Of a stretch of 20,077 nucleotides of DNA, positions 1-7,082 are shown piece by piece (within the stretch, counting starts at the first letter, position 1; each line of letters opens with the position of its first letter). The translations under genes were made by a program, and so were the position numbers. The stretch comes from a virus. The notes below the pieces were generated by a model. The model was not told the origin of the DNA. It did no database searches and saw only the letters and a program-made list of their open reading frames with translations. The stretch lies in the IMG/VR virus record IMGVR_UViG_3300010150_000259, positions 1 to 20,077 of that record. One strand, 5' to 3'.

Positions 1-722
1 ACATATTTACCAGCAGGAATAGCACTAGCACTAGTGCCATAGACTCCACGAGTAATTGTCAGTTCATTGTTTACAGTATCAATACCAGAAGCGTCAATCT
101 GAGCAACTTCTGTTCCTGCCGCACCAGCATCTGTTGACAACATCAACAGTGTATTTTCTGCTAGTCCAGTGTTACGTGAAACATGAACAGTAGTAGCATT
201 GCTTGCAACATCAGGTGTAGTTAGGTACATTGTACCAACGACATCATCATAGGCGCGAACAACACCAGTAATACCAGATGTTGCACCAGTGAAAGTTTCA
301 CCAAGTTCAACAATACCGATGATATTATCAACGAGTGTATCAACACTGTATAGTTTATCTACCTTGACATAGCGGTTGATAACTGATGTGTCTTTATACA
401 CATCCAGCAATTTAGCAACAGCACCACCTGTGGTTGCAATATCAGTACCAGGAGTTGCCTCGCTAAATGTAAGTCCAGGAGCAACCTTGATACGATATGC
501 ACTAATAGGGTTACCTTTCTGGAACTCATAGTTAGATGGTTCGTTACCATCAAGAGTAAGAATTTGATCGTAGTCTCTAATAGCAGCACGATATGTGACT
601 GCGCTACCACTCTGGTTAGCAACATTCATTACAGCAGATGCTGTACTTTCAATATCTACTTTATAGAGTTCTGTGTTAGTTGTTGCCCCTGGTTTTGCAG
701 CGGCGAGTCTTCCTGCTGTCAT
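1..722 (-). CDS. virion structural (appendage-type) protein, C-terminus cut by window edge
   Basis: Open frame of 240 codons read from ATG at 722 to base 1 with no stop, so the 3' part lies outside the window. The product begins MTAGRLAAAKP and is rich in Thr, Val, Gly and Ala with short alternating beta-type segments; no signal peptide or membrane segment is seen. Near residues 200-235 it has a pattern (EVAQID..., ELTITRGVYGT) that recurs in beta-rich phage appendage proteins. It starts 7 nt after the stop of the upstream structural gene, with an AGGA about 15 nt before the ATG, and so looks co-transcribed with it. By comparison with what I know of cyanomyoviruses it is a virion structural protein, perhaps a fiber or neck appendage. 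The exact role is inference. Confidence 0.65.
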   Translation of the reverse strand, partial: MTAGRLAAAKPGATTNTELYKVDIESTASAVMNVANQSGSAVTYRAAIRDYDQILTLDGNEPSNYEFQKGNPISAYRIKVAPGLTFSEATPGTDIATTGGAVAKLLDVYKDTSVINRYVKVDKLYSVDTLVDNIIGIVELGETFTGATSGITGVVRAYDDVVGTMYLTTPDVASNATTVHVSRNTGLAENTLLMLSTDAGAAGTEVAQIDASGIDTVNNELTITRGVYGTSASAIPAGKY

Positions 723-729
723 TTGTTAA

Positions 730-2064
730 TTACCATCCTGCTTGGAAAAATGATTGTAGTCTGAGTTGTCCGCCAAGGACGGGTGCTGCCAGTGAACCAC
801 CGAAGGAAACACCAACTGCATCAATGTTGTTTGTAGATAGAAGCGTAGCATCACCAGCGGGGAACCTAATAGTCACCGCTTCTTCAATGTTAGATGCATC
901 GATAGTGACGATACCATTCAGATTATCTGGGTTGTTAATCTGCATGAACTCCATCGTCTTGAACGCAAGAGTTTGTGTTGCTCTTTCCGCTACAAGTACG
1001 TTGGCATCTGTTCCATTATTTAGGGGTTCTGCCAAACTACCTTCTGGGAAGGTATACTGTAAGTTTGTATTGTCATTGAGGTTACCCAATGCAAATGTAA
1101 TCTTCTTAGATGACTCAGTAGTATCTTGGAAGATAGCACCCTCATATACTTTGTTAGTAAGAATCTGAGTTGATGCTTCGCCAACGACTGTAACATTCAA
1201 ATCTGGGAATGTTACTGTTCTGTCACTGGTGAGAACTGATGAGTTAAAGATAACGTATCTTGTAGGATCGTTCTCATCATTAGAAGGTGTATTAGAGAAC
1301 GTGGGGTTAACCATGTTCTTGTTATATACATCCTGCTCTGTAATATCATCTAACAGAGTAGATTGAGTCTGACCAGCACCAAAGTCAGGCAGACGATAGA
1401 TGTGCTCACCAGGAGCATCCCATGCGTCAGTCTCAAACTTAGCAATCTTTGCAGTATCAGTAGAACCAGTGATACTTAACTCAGTATCTTTAATGATAAT
1501 AGTCTTGTTAGTGATCGTTTGGAACGTATCAGTAGCAAGGAATGTTGTTGTAGTATTACCACCTACTGATGGGAAGTCGAATCTCTTCGTACCACCAGCA
1601 GTAGATACCGTATCAACATTAAAGACTACTTTCTTTGCAGGGTTTTGATCACCTGTAAAGAACGTAGTCGCGTCATTAAATTGAGAAGTTCCACTAACAG
1701 TAAAATAACCACTACCTTGTGGTTGAATTAGCATGTTAGCATTAGCAGAAGCGGTGTCCTGCACAACCTGCCTAATAGTTGCAGATCCGTCAGTATTACT
1801 GGTTCTACTCTGATACAGAGTAGATGTACCAAATGTAATACCTATCTCATTAATTGCTGATTGGAATAATCCCGTGTCACGATCCAAGTCAAACGCCAAA
1901 CCTGGCGAAGTAACTGATCCCGCTGAGATAGATCTAAAAAGTTGATTAACCTTAGACTTTCTGTTAGGGATCAGTGGATCAGAAATAACAATAGGGATAA
2001 TTGCTTCACCCGTTACGAGTTCATCAGCAATAGTATCAAGTTGTGATATTCTTTTAGTTCCCAC
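730..2064 (-). CDS. tail fiber-like virion structural protein (444 aa)
   Basis: Starts at GTG 2064; there is no in-frame ATG further upstream before the promoter. The N-terminus (KRISQLDTIADELVTGEAIIPIV) resembles the capsid- or baseplate-attachment start of several cyanophage structural proteins. Downstream there are repeated units of the type TxTNKTI / ILTNKVYEGA (about residues 185 and 310) and paired 'RxVTFPD / ITFALGN / YTFPEG / IRFPAGD' beta strands, as in phage tail fiber repeats. No enzymatic motif was seen. A TATAAATA late promoter lies 29 nt upstream of the start. The neighbour downstream is another structural protein, 7 nt away. Family level (fiber or appendage protein) is fairly safe; the specific role is inferred. 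Confidence 0.7.
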   Translation of the reverse strand: MGTKRISQLDTIADELVTGEAIIPIVISDPLIPNRKSKVNQLFRSISAGSVTSPGLAFDLDRDTGLFQSAINEIGITFGTSTLYQSRTSNTDGSATIRQVVQDTASANANMLIQPQGSGYFTVSGTSQFNDATTFFTGDQNPAKKVVFNVDTVSTAGGTKRFDFPSVGGNTTTTFLATDTFQTITNKTIIIKDTELSITGSTDTAKIAKFETDAWDAPGEHIYRLPDFGAGQTQSTLLDDITEQDVYNKNMVNPTFSNTPSNDENDPTRYVIFNSSVLTSDRTVTFPDLNVTVVGEASTQILTNKVYEGAIFQDTTESSKKITFALGNLNDNTNLQYTFPEGSLAEPLNNGTDANVLVAERATQTLAFKTMEFMQINNPDNLNGIVTIDASNIEEAVTIRFPAGDATLLSTNNIDAVGVSFGGSLAAPVLGGQLRLQSFFQAGW

Positions 2065-2093
2065 TGATAACCATCGGTGCTGTTCTTCCCAGT

Positions 2094-2101
2094 TATTTAT
2101 A
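2094..2101 (-). promoter_or_regulatory. T4-type late promoter TATAAATA
   Basis: Perfect TATAAATA on the minus strand, 29 nt upstream of the GTG start of the 444-aa structural gene. It overlaps the stop codon of the preceding 87-aa gene. TATAAATA is the known T4 late -10 element and is used in cyanomyoviruses. The match is seen directly; activity is inferred. Confidence 0.65.
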
Positions 2102-2360
2102 CGTCTTTACAAGTCATCAATGCTTTAAACTCTTTGTACTTGTTCATTGCATTCTCATGATATTTAATGTTCTCTTCTACCTCATAGAGAATAGATTCAT
2201 AGAACAACTTAGAACTGACTTCGGAATCACCCAACCAGTCCATAATAACATCACCTAAACGATCTCGACGCTGCTCTGCATAAGAAGGCAACTGCTTCCA
2301 CCGTGTATTCAACTCAGGATCTTTCAAGATCTCTTCGTAAACAGAATCAAATTGTGACAT
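2097..2360 (-). CDS. small hypothetical protein (87 aa)
   Basis: I do not recognise this protein. It is highly charged and mostly helical in appearance (MSQFDSVYEEIL..., then KYHENAMNKYKEFKALM near the end), soluble, without cysteine pairs or membrane segments. I chose ATG 2360 because the only upstream alternative is GTG 2372, which would add four residues (MKIT). It begins 26 nt after the 3' end of the tRNA-Thr gene on the same strand, so tRNA and mRNA are probably cut from one transcript. Its stop codon overlaps the late promoter of the next gene. Confidence 0.6.
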   Translation of the reverse strand: MSQFDSVYEEILKDPELNTRWKQLPSYAEQRRDRLGDVIMDWLGDSEVSSKLFYESILYEVEENIKYHENAMNKYKEFKALMTCKDV

Positions 2361-2386
2361 AGTAATTTTCACATAGTAATAATGAG

Positions 2387-2460
2387 AGCCTGATACCCGA
2401 CTTGAACGGGTGACCTGATCTTTACAAAAGACCTGCTCTATCCAACTGAGCTAATCAGGC
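2387..2460 (-). tRNA. tRNA-Thr (anticodon UGU)
   Basis: Complete 74-nt cloverleaf on the minus strand. The acceptor arms GCCTGAT and ATCAGGC pair fully (2454-2460 with 2388-2394), with a U discriminator at 2387 and no encoded CCA. The D arm is GCTC...GAGC, the anticodon stem is GGTCT/AGATC with one G-U pair, and the loop is TTTGTAA, giving anticodon UGU (reads ACA). The T arm is ACCCG-TTCAAGT-CGGGT. Phage-encoded tRNAs of this sort supply codons that are common in AT-rich phage genes. Its first ten nucleotides are also the 3' end of the upstream protein gene. Confidence 0.95.
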
Positions 2461-2717
2461 ACGTCTTTGTAGTTTGAGATAAGATCTGACATGTCAAATA
2501 GGATGGGATGACATTCTTCTGAGATCAAATAGTCTGACCATTTGTACATTTGCCTCATAGTAATATGAGGATTAGTGTTTGCTTCTGCTACTACATCTGC
2601 GTCAGTGGAGTCAAACCCTTCATCTTCAAAGGTGAAAGGCAGACCACCAATCATAAACATCTTGACGATACCTACGTCATCAAGATAACAATATGCTTTA
2701 TCGACGGTGTACTTCAT
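2451..2717 (-). CDS. small hypothetical protein overlapping the tRNA 5' end (88 aa)
   Basis: I do not recognise the family. It is acidic and soluble (MKYTVDKAYCYLDDVGIVKM..., FTFEDEGFDSTDAD). ATG 2717 lies within the 3' end of the upstream gene (20-nt overlap) with a purine-rich stretch before it. The last three codons and the TAG stop fall inside the tRNA-Thr gene: the stop is the conserved U8-A9-G10 of the tRNA. It belongs to the run of small same-strand genes between gp5 and the structural genes at 1-2064. Confidence 0.6.
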   Translation of the reverse strand: MKYTVDKAYCYLDDVGIVKMFMIGGLPFTFEDEGFDSTDADVVAEANTNPHITMRQMYKWSDYLISEECHPILFDMSDLISNYKDVPD

Positions 2718-2922
2718 TCGCTTCTTCTGCCATTAATTTGGCAATACGGTATTCGATGTTTGCTAAGGCAGTGGAGTACGAATCTGCCGTACTACTATGT
2801 AGTGTGCTACCATCTTCAAACGCTAGGAGTGAATAATGCCAGACGTTATCAATGTCGGAGAACCACAATTTAATGTCAATCGTTAAGTTCCTTCTGCATT
2901 GTTGTAAGTTCTTCGTCAACAT
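2698..2922 (-). CDS. small hypothetical protein (74 aa, start uncertain)
   Basis: Unknown protein. The core (IKLWFSDIDNVWHYSLLAFEDG, ALANIEYRIAKL) alternates beta strands and a helix, somewhat like small DUF1508- or HicB-type folds, but I would not assign it. Two starts are possible. ATG 2922 has AGGAG nine bases upstream but lies 47 nt inside the preceding gene. An ATT codon at 2880 overlaps that gene's TGA stop and has AAGGA eight bases upstream, giving a 60-aa product. The longer form is listed. Its end overlaps the next gene by 20 nt. Confidence 0.5.
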   Translation of the reverse strand: MLTKNLQQCRRNLTIDIKLWFSDIDNVWHYSLLAFEDGSTLHSSTADSYSTALANIEYRIAKLMAEEANEVHRR

Positions 2923-3163
2923 ACTGTCGTACTCCTACGGGGTCAGGTTGCCACCCACTAGGCATAGGTAAAGGTGGGTTTGCTTCTTTTGCAGTCTCGA
3001 TAGTTTCGAGTGCTTTTTCATACTCAGGGATAGGAACCATGAGGACTGACCCATGACCCTCCCGAGTGATCTTAATTGTATGTCCTCTTCCACACAATGT
3101 CAAGCACAAATCGAAGTTGCTTTCGACTTCCTCGAAGGTCATCTCAATGATACTTGAATTCAT
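2876..3163 (-). CDS. Phd/YefM antitoxin-like protein (95 aa)
   Basis: Residues 7-55 follow the Phd/YefM antitoxin pattern. A helix of the type 'TFEEVESNFDLCLTLC' is followed by 'GHTIKITREGHGSVLMVPIPEYEKAL', matching the family's 'G..v.ITr.G...avL.p..eYe.l'. In known members this N-terminal half is a DNA-binding dimer and the C-terminal tail covers a Doc- or YoeB-type toxin. Here the tail (proline-rich, then VRQYVDEELTTM) does not look like a known toxin-binding tail, and no toxin gene is recognisable next door. It starts 1 nt after the stop of the upstream gene. It could neutralise a host toxin or act as an autorepressor. Family call moderate, role inferred. Confidence 0.55.
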   Translation of the reverse strand: MNSSIIEMTFEEVESNFDLCLTLCGRGHTIKITREGHGSVLMVPIPEYEKALETIETAKEANPPLPMPSGWQPDPVGVRQYVDEELTTMQKELND

Positions 3164-3164
3164 A

Positions 3165-3359
3165 TTAGTTAAAGCAGTAGGTCAGTGAATCAGAAGGAAG
3201 ACGACTTTGAAGGAACTCGACAATTTGGGCAAATCCTTCGGCACCATCGGCGTCGAATTGGAATTGAACCGTCTCATCATAACCATCATCGTCAGCAACG
3301 GTGATCTTACGCTCAGAAAAATAGAAGTAAGCGTGATCAATGAAATTAGGAGACATCAT
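3165..3359 (-). CDS. small hypothetical protein (64 aa)
   Basis: Unrecognised acidic protein (MMSPNFIDHAYFYFSERKIT..., ADDDGYDET). The start ATG 3359 follows directly after the gp5 stop codon (TAA-ATG), so it is translationally coupled to gp5. A second ATG follows immediately. The aromatic-rich strand and charged turn suggest a compact beta-alpha domain. No function can be assigned. Confidence 0.6.
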   Translation of the reverse strand: MMSPNFIDHAYFYFSERKITVADDDGYDETVQFQFDADGAEGFAQIVEFLQSRLPSDSLTYCFN

Positions 3360-5954
3360 TTAGTTAAGCATGACAGGTAGACCATAAATTTGAGTGGGAC
3401 CGAGGGCACACCCAAATGCAGCAAGACCAGTTCCGCACCCATGTGAGAGCAGTCCTGTTGTTACTTGATTAACGATAGCACCGCTACCGCCCGTTACGAT
3501 CTCACCTATGCCACCTGTTGGAGTGGACACTAGGGTCATGTGAGCGCCAGCATTAGATCCCGCAACGATGTCTGCCATTCCAGCAGCAGTTTTGGTACCT
3601 AGTGACATACGAACATGCATAGCAGGTGAGACTGATCCCATCGGGGCATCCATGCAGATATCTACAATGGATCCGTTCACCAGACTGTATGAACCAGTAA
3701 AGACTGGCATTGTCTGGAAGATCGCGATGATGTCCATTCTACCACATGCCAAGAAGGATGTGATCCATGATGCTTCATTCACGATCTCACCAGTTGCCTT
3801 GTTTGTGATAGAGGTCGCACTGGTGTGTACGTCAGGGGCATCAAGGGTGATGCCTGAGATCCCTTTCACTTTAACCTGGTTTCCTTGCAGTGTCAAGTCA
3901 CCCTGATATGCAATCGCGTGATCTCCTGCTTTGGTTTGTGTAGACTTTGCTTCCTTCTCACCTGCTTCGATCGATACATTCTTACCAGAAGCGATCTGAA
4001 CAGCATTTTCAATAGAATCAGATGCTTGCTTAGTCCACTGGTTGTTGTCCTGACCTAGTGGGTTACCACCACCACTACCGCCACCTTTTGCCTTAGCACC
4101 AGCACCATTAGAAGTGTGCTCGTTGAATGATCCTGAAACTTCAAGGTGGAAGTCACCCATCACTTTCAGATAGTAATCACCCTCAATAGTATGAACATGG
4201 TTGTTCTTGACATTATGAATAAGGTCGCGACCAATGATTTGTGTTTCGTTACCAGGAATATTTTGGTGCTCGTTACCTAATTTATCTTGGAAACTAGTAA
4301 CACCACCAGGACCAGAACGAATTCTCTTCTCTTTACCAGGTGTTGCATCATCAATATCTCTTGCACCATTCAGGAACAACTTAGTTTCCATCACATATGG
4401 ATTTAACTTCTGGAAGAACTTATCAAAGAAGTTTCCACCACCACCTTCATCACCAAAACTACTGCAATCATCAGAGTCAGAGTTACCACCAGGACCATAC
4501 AGTCCTTCACCAACGTCAGCACACTCGGTGGTACCAACTAATGGTAACCACCCCTTCGCTTTCGGTTTTCGCGCCTTCCTTCCACAATCAATAAACGATG
4601 CAATAATATCAACAATCAGTGCAATGATATTAAGAACGTTAGAGAAATTAGTTAACGCTGTAAAATCAATAGAGAAGAACTTGCTGACGGAGGTTGCAAT
4701 CTCACTAATCTTATCGATAGTGCTGATTGCTTTGAGAATTTTATTGAAGACCTTAGATACTGCTTTGATTGCTTTACAAATCGCCTTCTGAATATTTTTC
4801 AGTGCTTTGGTTACATAGTCAGCAATTTGATTGATAATTTTGTTAACGATGTCCATGACAAGATCAAATATCCCGTCTACAAAGTCTCCTATCATTCCCA
4901 TAATATTACCAATAGCATCTAACCAACCAGGCACAGGTTGACAGAAGATATTCTGAATGATGTTCTTGATCAATGTAATGATAGTAGTGACCACTGCCAG
5001 TGGGATGATCTTGGCACCAAATGAAACCACAGCATCAATCATCACTCTGATTTGCTGCGCTAGGATCTCCTTAATAGGAGCAACCATACCTGTAACAGCA
5101 TTAACAACAAAATTAGATACATTACTGATACTTTTTAGGATGTTGTTACCTTGCTGAATGTGACCTGAAACAACAGATACCAGACCACCAGCGCCATTAG
5201 ATCCTAATGAACCAATCTGTACACCAATATCATTCAACATTCGTGCTAGATCCTTAGAAAAGGAATCACTGGTACCAATAGGACCATGAATACCATCAGC
5301 AATACCACCTTCCATTGATGGTGGACCCAATGGGTTTGTGTATACATTAAATGGTGCTTCTACTTCTGCTCTACTAATAGCACCACGAGATTGCTCTTCA
5401 CCACCCTCAGGACCACCAGTAGTAGCACCCTGATTCTTAACAAATGGATGACCACCTTCAACATCTTCACCTGTCAGAGATTTTCTTTGAGGTGATGTAG
5501 TAGCGTACTCATCTTTCTCTGCCTCGGTATTATCAGCAATGACAGTCTTACTGACTTCGGTATCTTGACCTTCTTCTCCTCCTGAACCACCACCTTGATT
5601 AGTTTTCTTCTTAAATCCACGGAATGCACCAAGCACACAAGGTAGTTGTGCTTCATCACCATCCATGAAGAAACCCATCACGAATGCACCTACTTGCAAT
5701 TCACATGTAGATCCAGCATTCTTGATCTGTGGTTTATCATTAGGCAACAACACAGTTGCCCACGGTAATACCTCAGTAGGTAAGTCTTCTAGGTAAGTAG
5801 AGGATCCATCATCATTAGTTTTACCTTTCTGATGCCATCCCATGATACGAACTTTGACCCTACCTGTCTGAGCAGGATCTTCTACGCTCTCAACTTCACC
5901 AATCCACCAGGAGAAACCATCTCTACCTACAAAGTCAGTCTTAGTTCCAAGCAT
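3360..5954 (-). CDS. 5: baseplate central hub/spike protein gp5 without lysozyme domain (864 aa)
   Basis: Residues 15-112 form the gp5 N-terminal OB-fold, with the family pattern 'WWIGEVESVEDPAQTGRVKVRIMGWH', 'LPWATVLLPN' and 'GAFVMGFFMDGDEAQLPCVLG'. In T4 this is followed by a lysozyme domain and then a trimeric beta-helix spike. Here residues 113-225 are a Gly/Glu-rich linker, and about 230-455 are long hydrophobic and amphipathic helices with no lysozyme Glu/Asp/Thr arrangement. Residues 545-730 are a beta-helix-like stretch (HTIEGDYYLKVMGDFHLEVSG, YQGDLTLQGNQVKVKG), and the end is a glycine-rich tip of about 120 residues. It is far longer than T4 gp5 (575 aa). It overlaps the cpeT stop by 1 nt (TAATG) and has a TCTAAATA late element 31 nt upstream. 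Confidence 0.9.
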   Translation of the reverse strand: MLGTKTDFVGRDGFSWWIGEVESVEDPAQTGRVKVRIMGWHQKGKTNDDGSSTYLEDLPTEVLPWATVLLPNDKPQIKNAGSTCELQVGAFVMGFFMDGDEAQLPCVLGAFRGFKKKTNQGGGSGGEEGQDTEVSKTVIADNTEAEKDEYATTSPQRKSLTGEDVEGGHPFVKNQGATTGGPEGGEEQSRGAISRAEVEAPFNVYTNPLGPPSMEGGIADGIHGPIGTSDSFSKDLARMLNDIGVQIGSLGSNGAGGLVSVVSGHIQQGNNILKSISNVSNFVVNAVTGMVAPIKEILAQQIRVMIDAVVSFGAKIIPLAVVTTIITLIKNIIQNIFCQPVPGWLDAIGNIMGMIGDFVDGIFDLVMDIVNKIINQIADYVTKALKNIQKAICKAIKAVSKVFNKILKAISTIDKISEIATSVSKFFSIDFTALTNFSNVLNIIALIVDIIASFIDCGRKARKPKAKGWLPLVGTTECADVGEGLYGPGGNSDSDDCSSFGDEGGGGNFFDKFFQKLNPYVMETKLFLNGARDIDDATPGKEKRIRSGPGGVTSFQDKLGNEHQNIPGNETQIIGRDLIHNVKNNHVHTIEGDYYLKVMGDFHLEVSGSFNEHTSNGAGAKAKGGGSGGGNPLGQDNNQWTKQASDSIENAVQIASGKNVSIEAGEKEAKSTQTKAGDHAIAYQGDLTLQGNQVKVKGISGITLDAPDVHTSATSITNKATGEIVNEASWITSFLACGRMDIIAIFQTMPVFTGSYSLVNGSIVDICMDAPMGSVSPAMHVRMSLGTKTAAGMADIVAGSNAGAHMTLVSTPTGGIGEIVTGGSGAIVNQVTTGLLSHGCGTGLAAFGCALGPTQIYGLPVMLN

Positions 5955-6442
5955 TATGTCAACGTGTGATTTAAGTTCCTGGCATTATTTAGACGATCAA
6001 ACTGAAACATACCTTCATCGGGAGTTTTACCCCAAGCAAAGTCACCAGTCTCTACATTATATCCAGTATCTAGTGATCGATATACATCACCATTGAACTG
6101 AATACTACTGACTACCCTAGTATTTCGTAAGATACATTCATCTTGAACCTCACCAAACCACCATCCATCAAAGTATCCCCATTGTAGATTACATCCTGGT
6201 TCGTCAGTACCTACGTTATGTGCATGTGTAATAACACTATGCTCATCCAGATGCTCTAATGTTAGATGATAGTGGCGATATGGTTTATCTTCGCCTTGAT
6301 AGTTATACCATTGCTTCAATTCTAACACAAGATCATCAATCTTGGTGTATAAGATGTTAATCTGTGGCCATTTAGTAGGATTAGACTGTGCTTGTTTCTT
6401 ATTCCTATAATGACCAAGAATCATATTTTCAAATAAGGTCAT
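5954..6442 (-). CDS. cpeT: CpeT-like phycobiliprotein lyase (162 aa)
   Basis: The sequence follows the CpeT/CpcT chromophore lyase family. It opens with 'MILGHYRNKKQAQSNPTKWP' (family: G.f.N..QA..dP), then 'PYRHYHL' near 55, 'GCNLQW' at 83-88, a central Cys at 103, and 'SLDTGYNVETGDFAWG...GMFQFDR' at 123-150 (family: D.G.d....vWG...G.f.F). Cellular members attach phycoerythrobilin to phycobiliproteins. Cyanophage members (phiCpeT) are known and are thought to bind bilins or modify host light harvesting during infection. At 162 aa it is slightly shorter than cellular CpeT. The start ATG 6442 lies 14 nt inside the oxygenase gene, so the two are a translational pair. Confidence 0.85.
   Translation of the reverse strand: MTLFENMILGHYRNKKQAQSNPTKWPQINILYTKIDDLVLELKQWYNYQGEDKPYRHYHLTLEHLDEHSVITHAHNVGTDEPGCNLQWGYFDGWWFGEVQDECILRNTRVVSSIQFNGDVYRSLDTGYNVETGDFAWGKTPDEGMFQFDRLNNARNLNHTLT
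5986..5993 (-). promoter_or_regulatory. late promoter-like TCTAAATA upstream of gp5
   Basis: Minus-strand TCTAAATA inside the 3' end of cpeT, 31 nt upstream of the gp5 ATG. The extended string GTCTAAATAAT is also found upstream of gp26 at 15825-15832. It differs from T4 TATAAATA at one position. It would let gp5 be transcribed late independently of the metabolic genes before it. Confidence 0.5.
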
Positions 6443-7010
6443 ACCATCCAGTAATAATCATTTTCTCTTCATTGGGTGCAGGTATACCATGGTGCATATG
6501 TGTCCAGTCAGCAGGCCAAATAAGAGTCAATCCTTTGGCAGGTTTAACCTTTGCCTTCTGCTGAGAGAAATATGTTTCCCCACCCTCTTCAATATCATTT
6601 AGGTATGTCATCCATGCCATGATCCTACCATTGCATGATGCATGATTCCTAGCACGTTCACAGTGTAGTTTCTTGAATCCACCACCAGGTGGATAACATT
6701 GAATATTAAAGTCTTCAATAATATCCCACTCAAAAGTTTTGAGTTGTGGAAAAAAGTCACAATAATTTTTAGTGACTTCTGCCAAACTATCAATATAATC
6801 CGTTACTCGTTTATCTTTAATATACCTAGGAAGTGTTAAGTCAATGGAATCTTTGATGTCCTTATCGACACCAGCACCACCACACTCTCCCTGTTCCTTA
6901 TCCAGATAGTCACACGTATTGTAGAAGTCGATCAGTCCATCACAAATTTCTGGACTGATCTTACCCCCACCTATGAAACTGTAAGGGGCGTCAATGTCAA
7001 TGTATTCCAT
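6429..7010 (-). CDS. 2OG-Fe(II) oxygenase, prolyl 4-hydroxylase-like (193 aa)
   Basis: The double-stranded beta-helix core is visible: 'CYPPGGGFKKLHCE' at 105-118, 'WMTYLNDIEEGGETYF' at 133-148, 'VKPAKGLTLIWPADWTHMHHGIP' at 155-177 and 'EEKMIITGWY' at 181-190. By alignment to prolyl 4-hydroxylases the iron ligands would be His116, residue 118 and His173, and Lys183 would hold 2-oxoglutarate. Residue 118 is Glu rather than the usual Asp. Such oxygenases are common in cyanomyoviruses; the substrate is unknown. It has its own sigma-70-like promoter (7053-7081) with an untranslated leader of about 35 nt, and it overlaps cpeT by 14 nt, so both are probably expressed together. Confidence 0.85.
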   Translation of the reverse strand: MEYIDIDAPYSFIGGGKISPEICDGLIDFYNTCDYLDKEQGECGGAGVDKDIKDSIDLTLPRYIKDKRVTDYIDSLAEVTKNYCDFFPQLKTFEWDIIEDFNIQCYPPGGGFKKLHCERARNHASCNGRIMAWMTYLNDIEEGGETYFSQQKAKVKPAKGLTLIWPADWTHMHHGIPAPNEEKMIITGWYDLI

Positions 7011-7052
7011 AGTATCTTTAAGGCCCTTGCCCTGTGAACCCTTACAGTGTTG

Positions 7053-7081
7053 AGTATAATACTTTATCTATACTCTGTCAA
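7053..7081 (-). promoter_or_regulatory. consensus sigma-70 promoter (TTGACA-N17-TATACT)
   Basis: On the minus strand TTGACA occupies 7081-7076 and TATACT 7058-7053, with exactly 17 bases between them. This is an almost perfect bacterial housekeeping promoter. It sits in the only sizeable spacer of the region (7011-7082), just after the cp12 stop and before the oxygenase start. Transcription would begin near 7046. In cyanomyoviruses such promoters mark early genes read by host RNA polymerase. No late octamer was seen in the same spacer; the nearest is TATAGATA, one change from TATAAATA, between the two boxes. Confidence 0.75.
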
Positions 7082-7082
7082 G

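Noticed and set aside
680-1168. 162-codon plus-strand open frame
   Set aside because: Antisense to the start of one structural gene and the end of another; no promoter or ribosome site and no family resemblance.
3360-5954. Lysozyme domain in gp5, as the usual name 'hub and tail lysozyme' implies
   Set aside because: No lysozyme-type sequence or catalytic arrangement between the OB-fold and the beta-helix.
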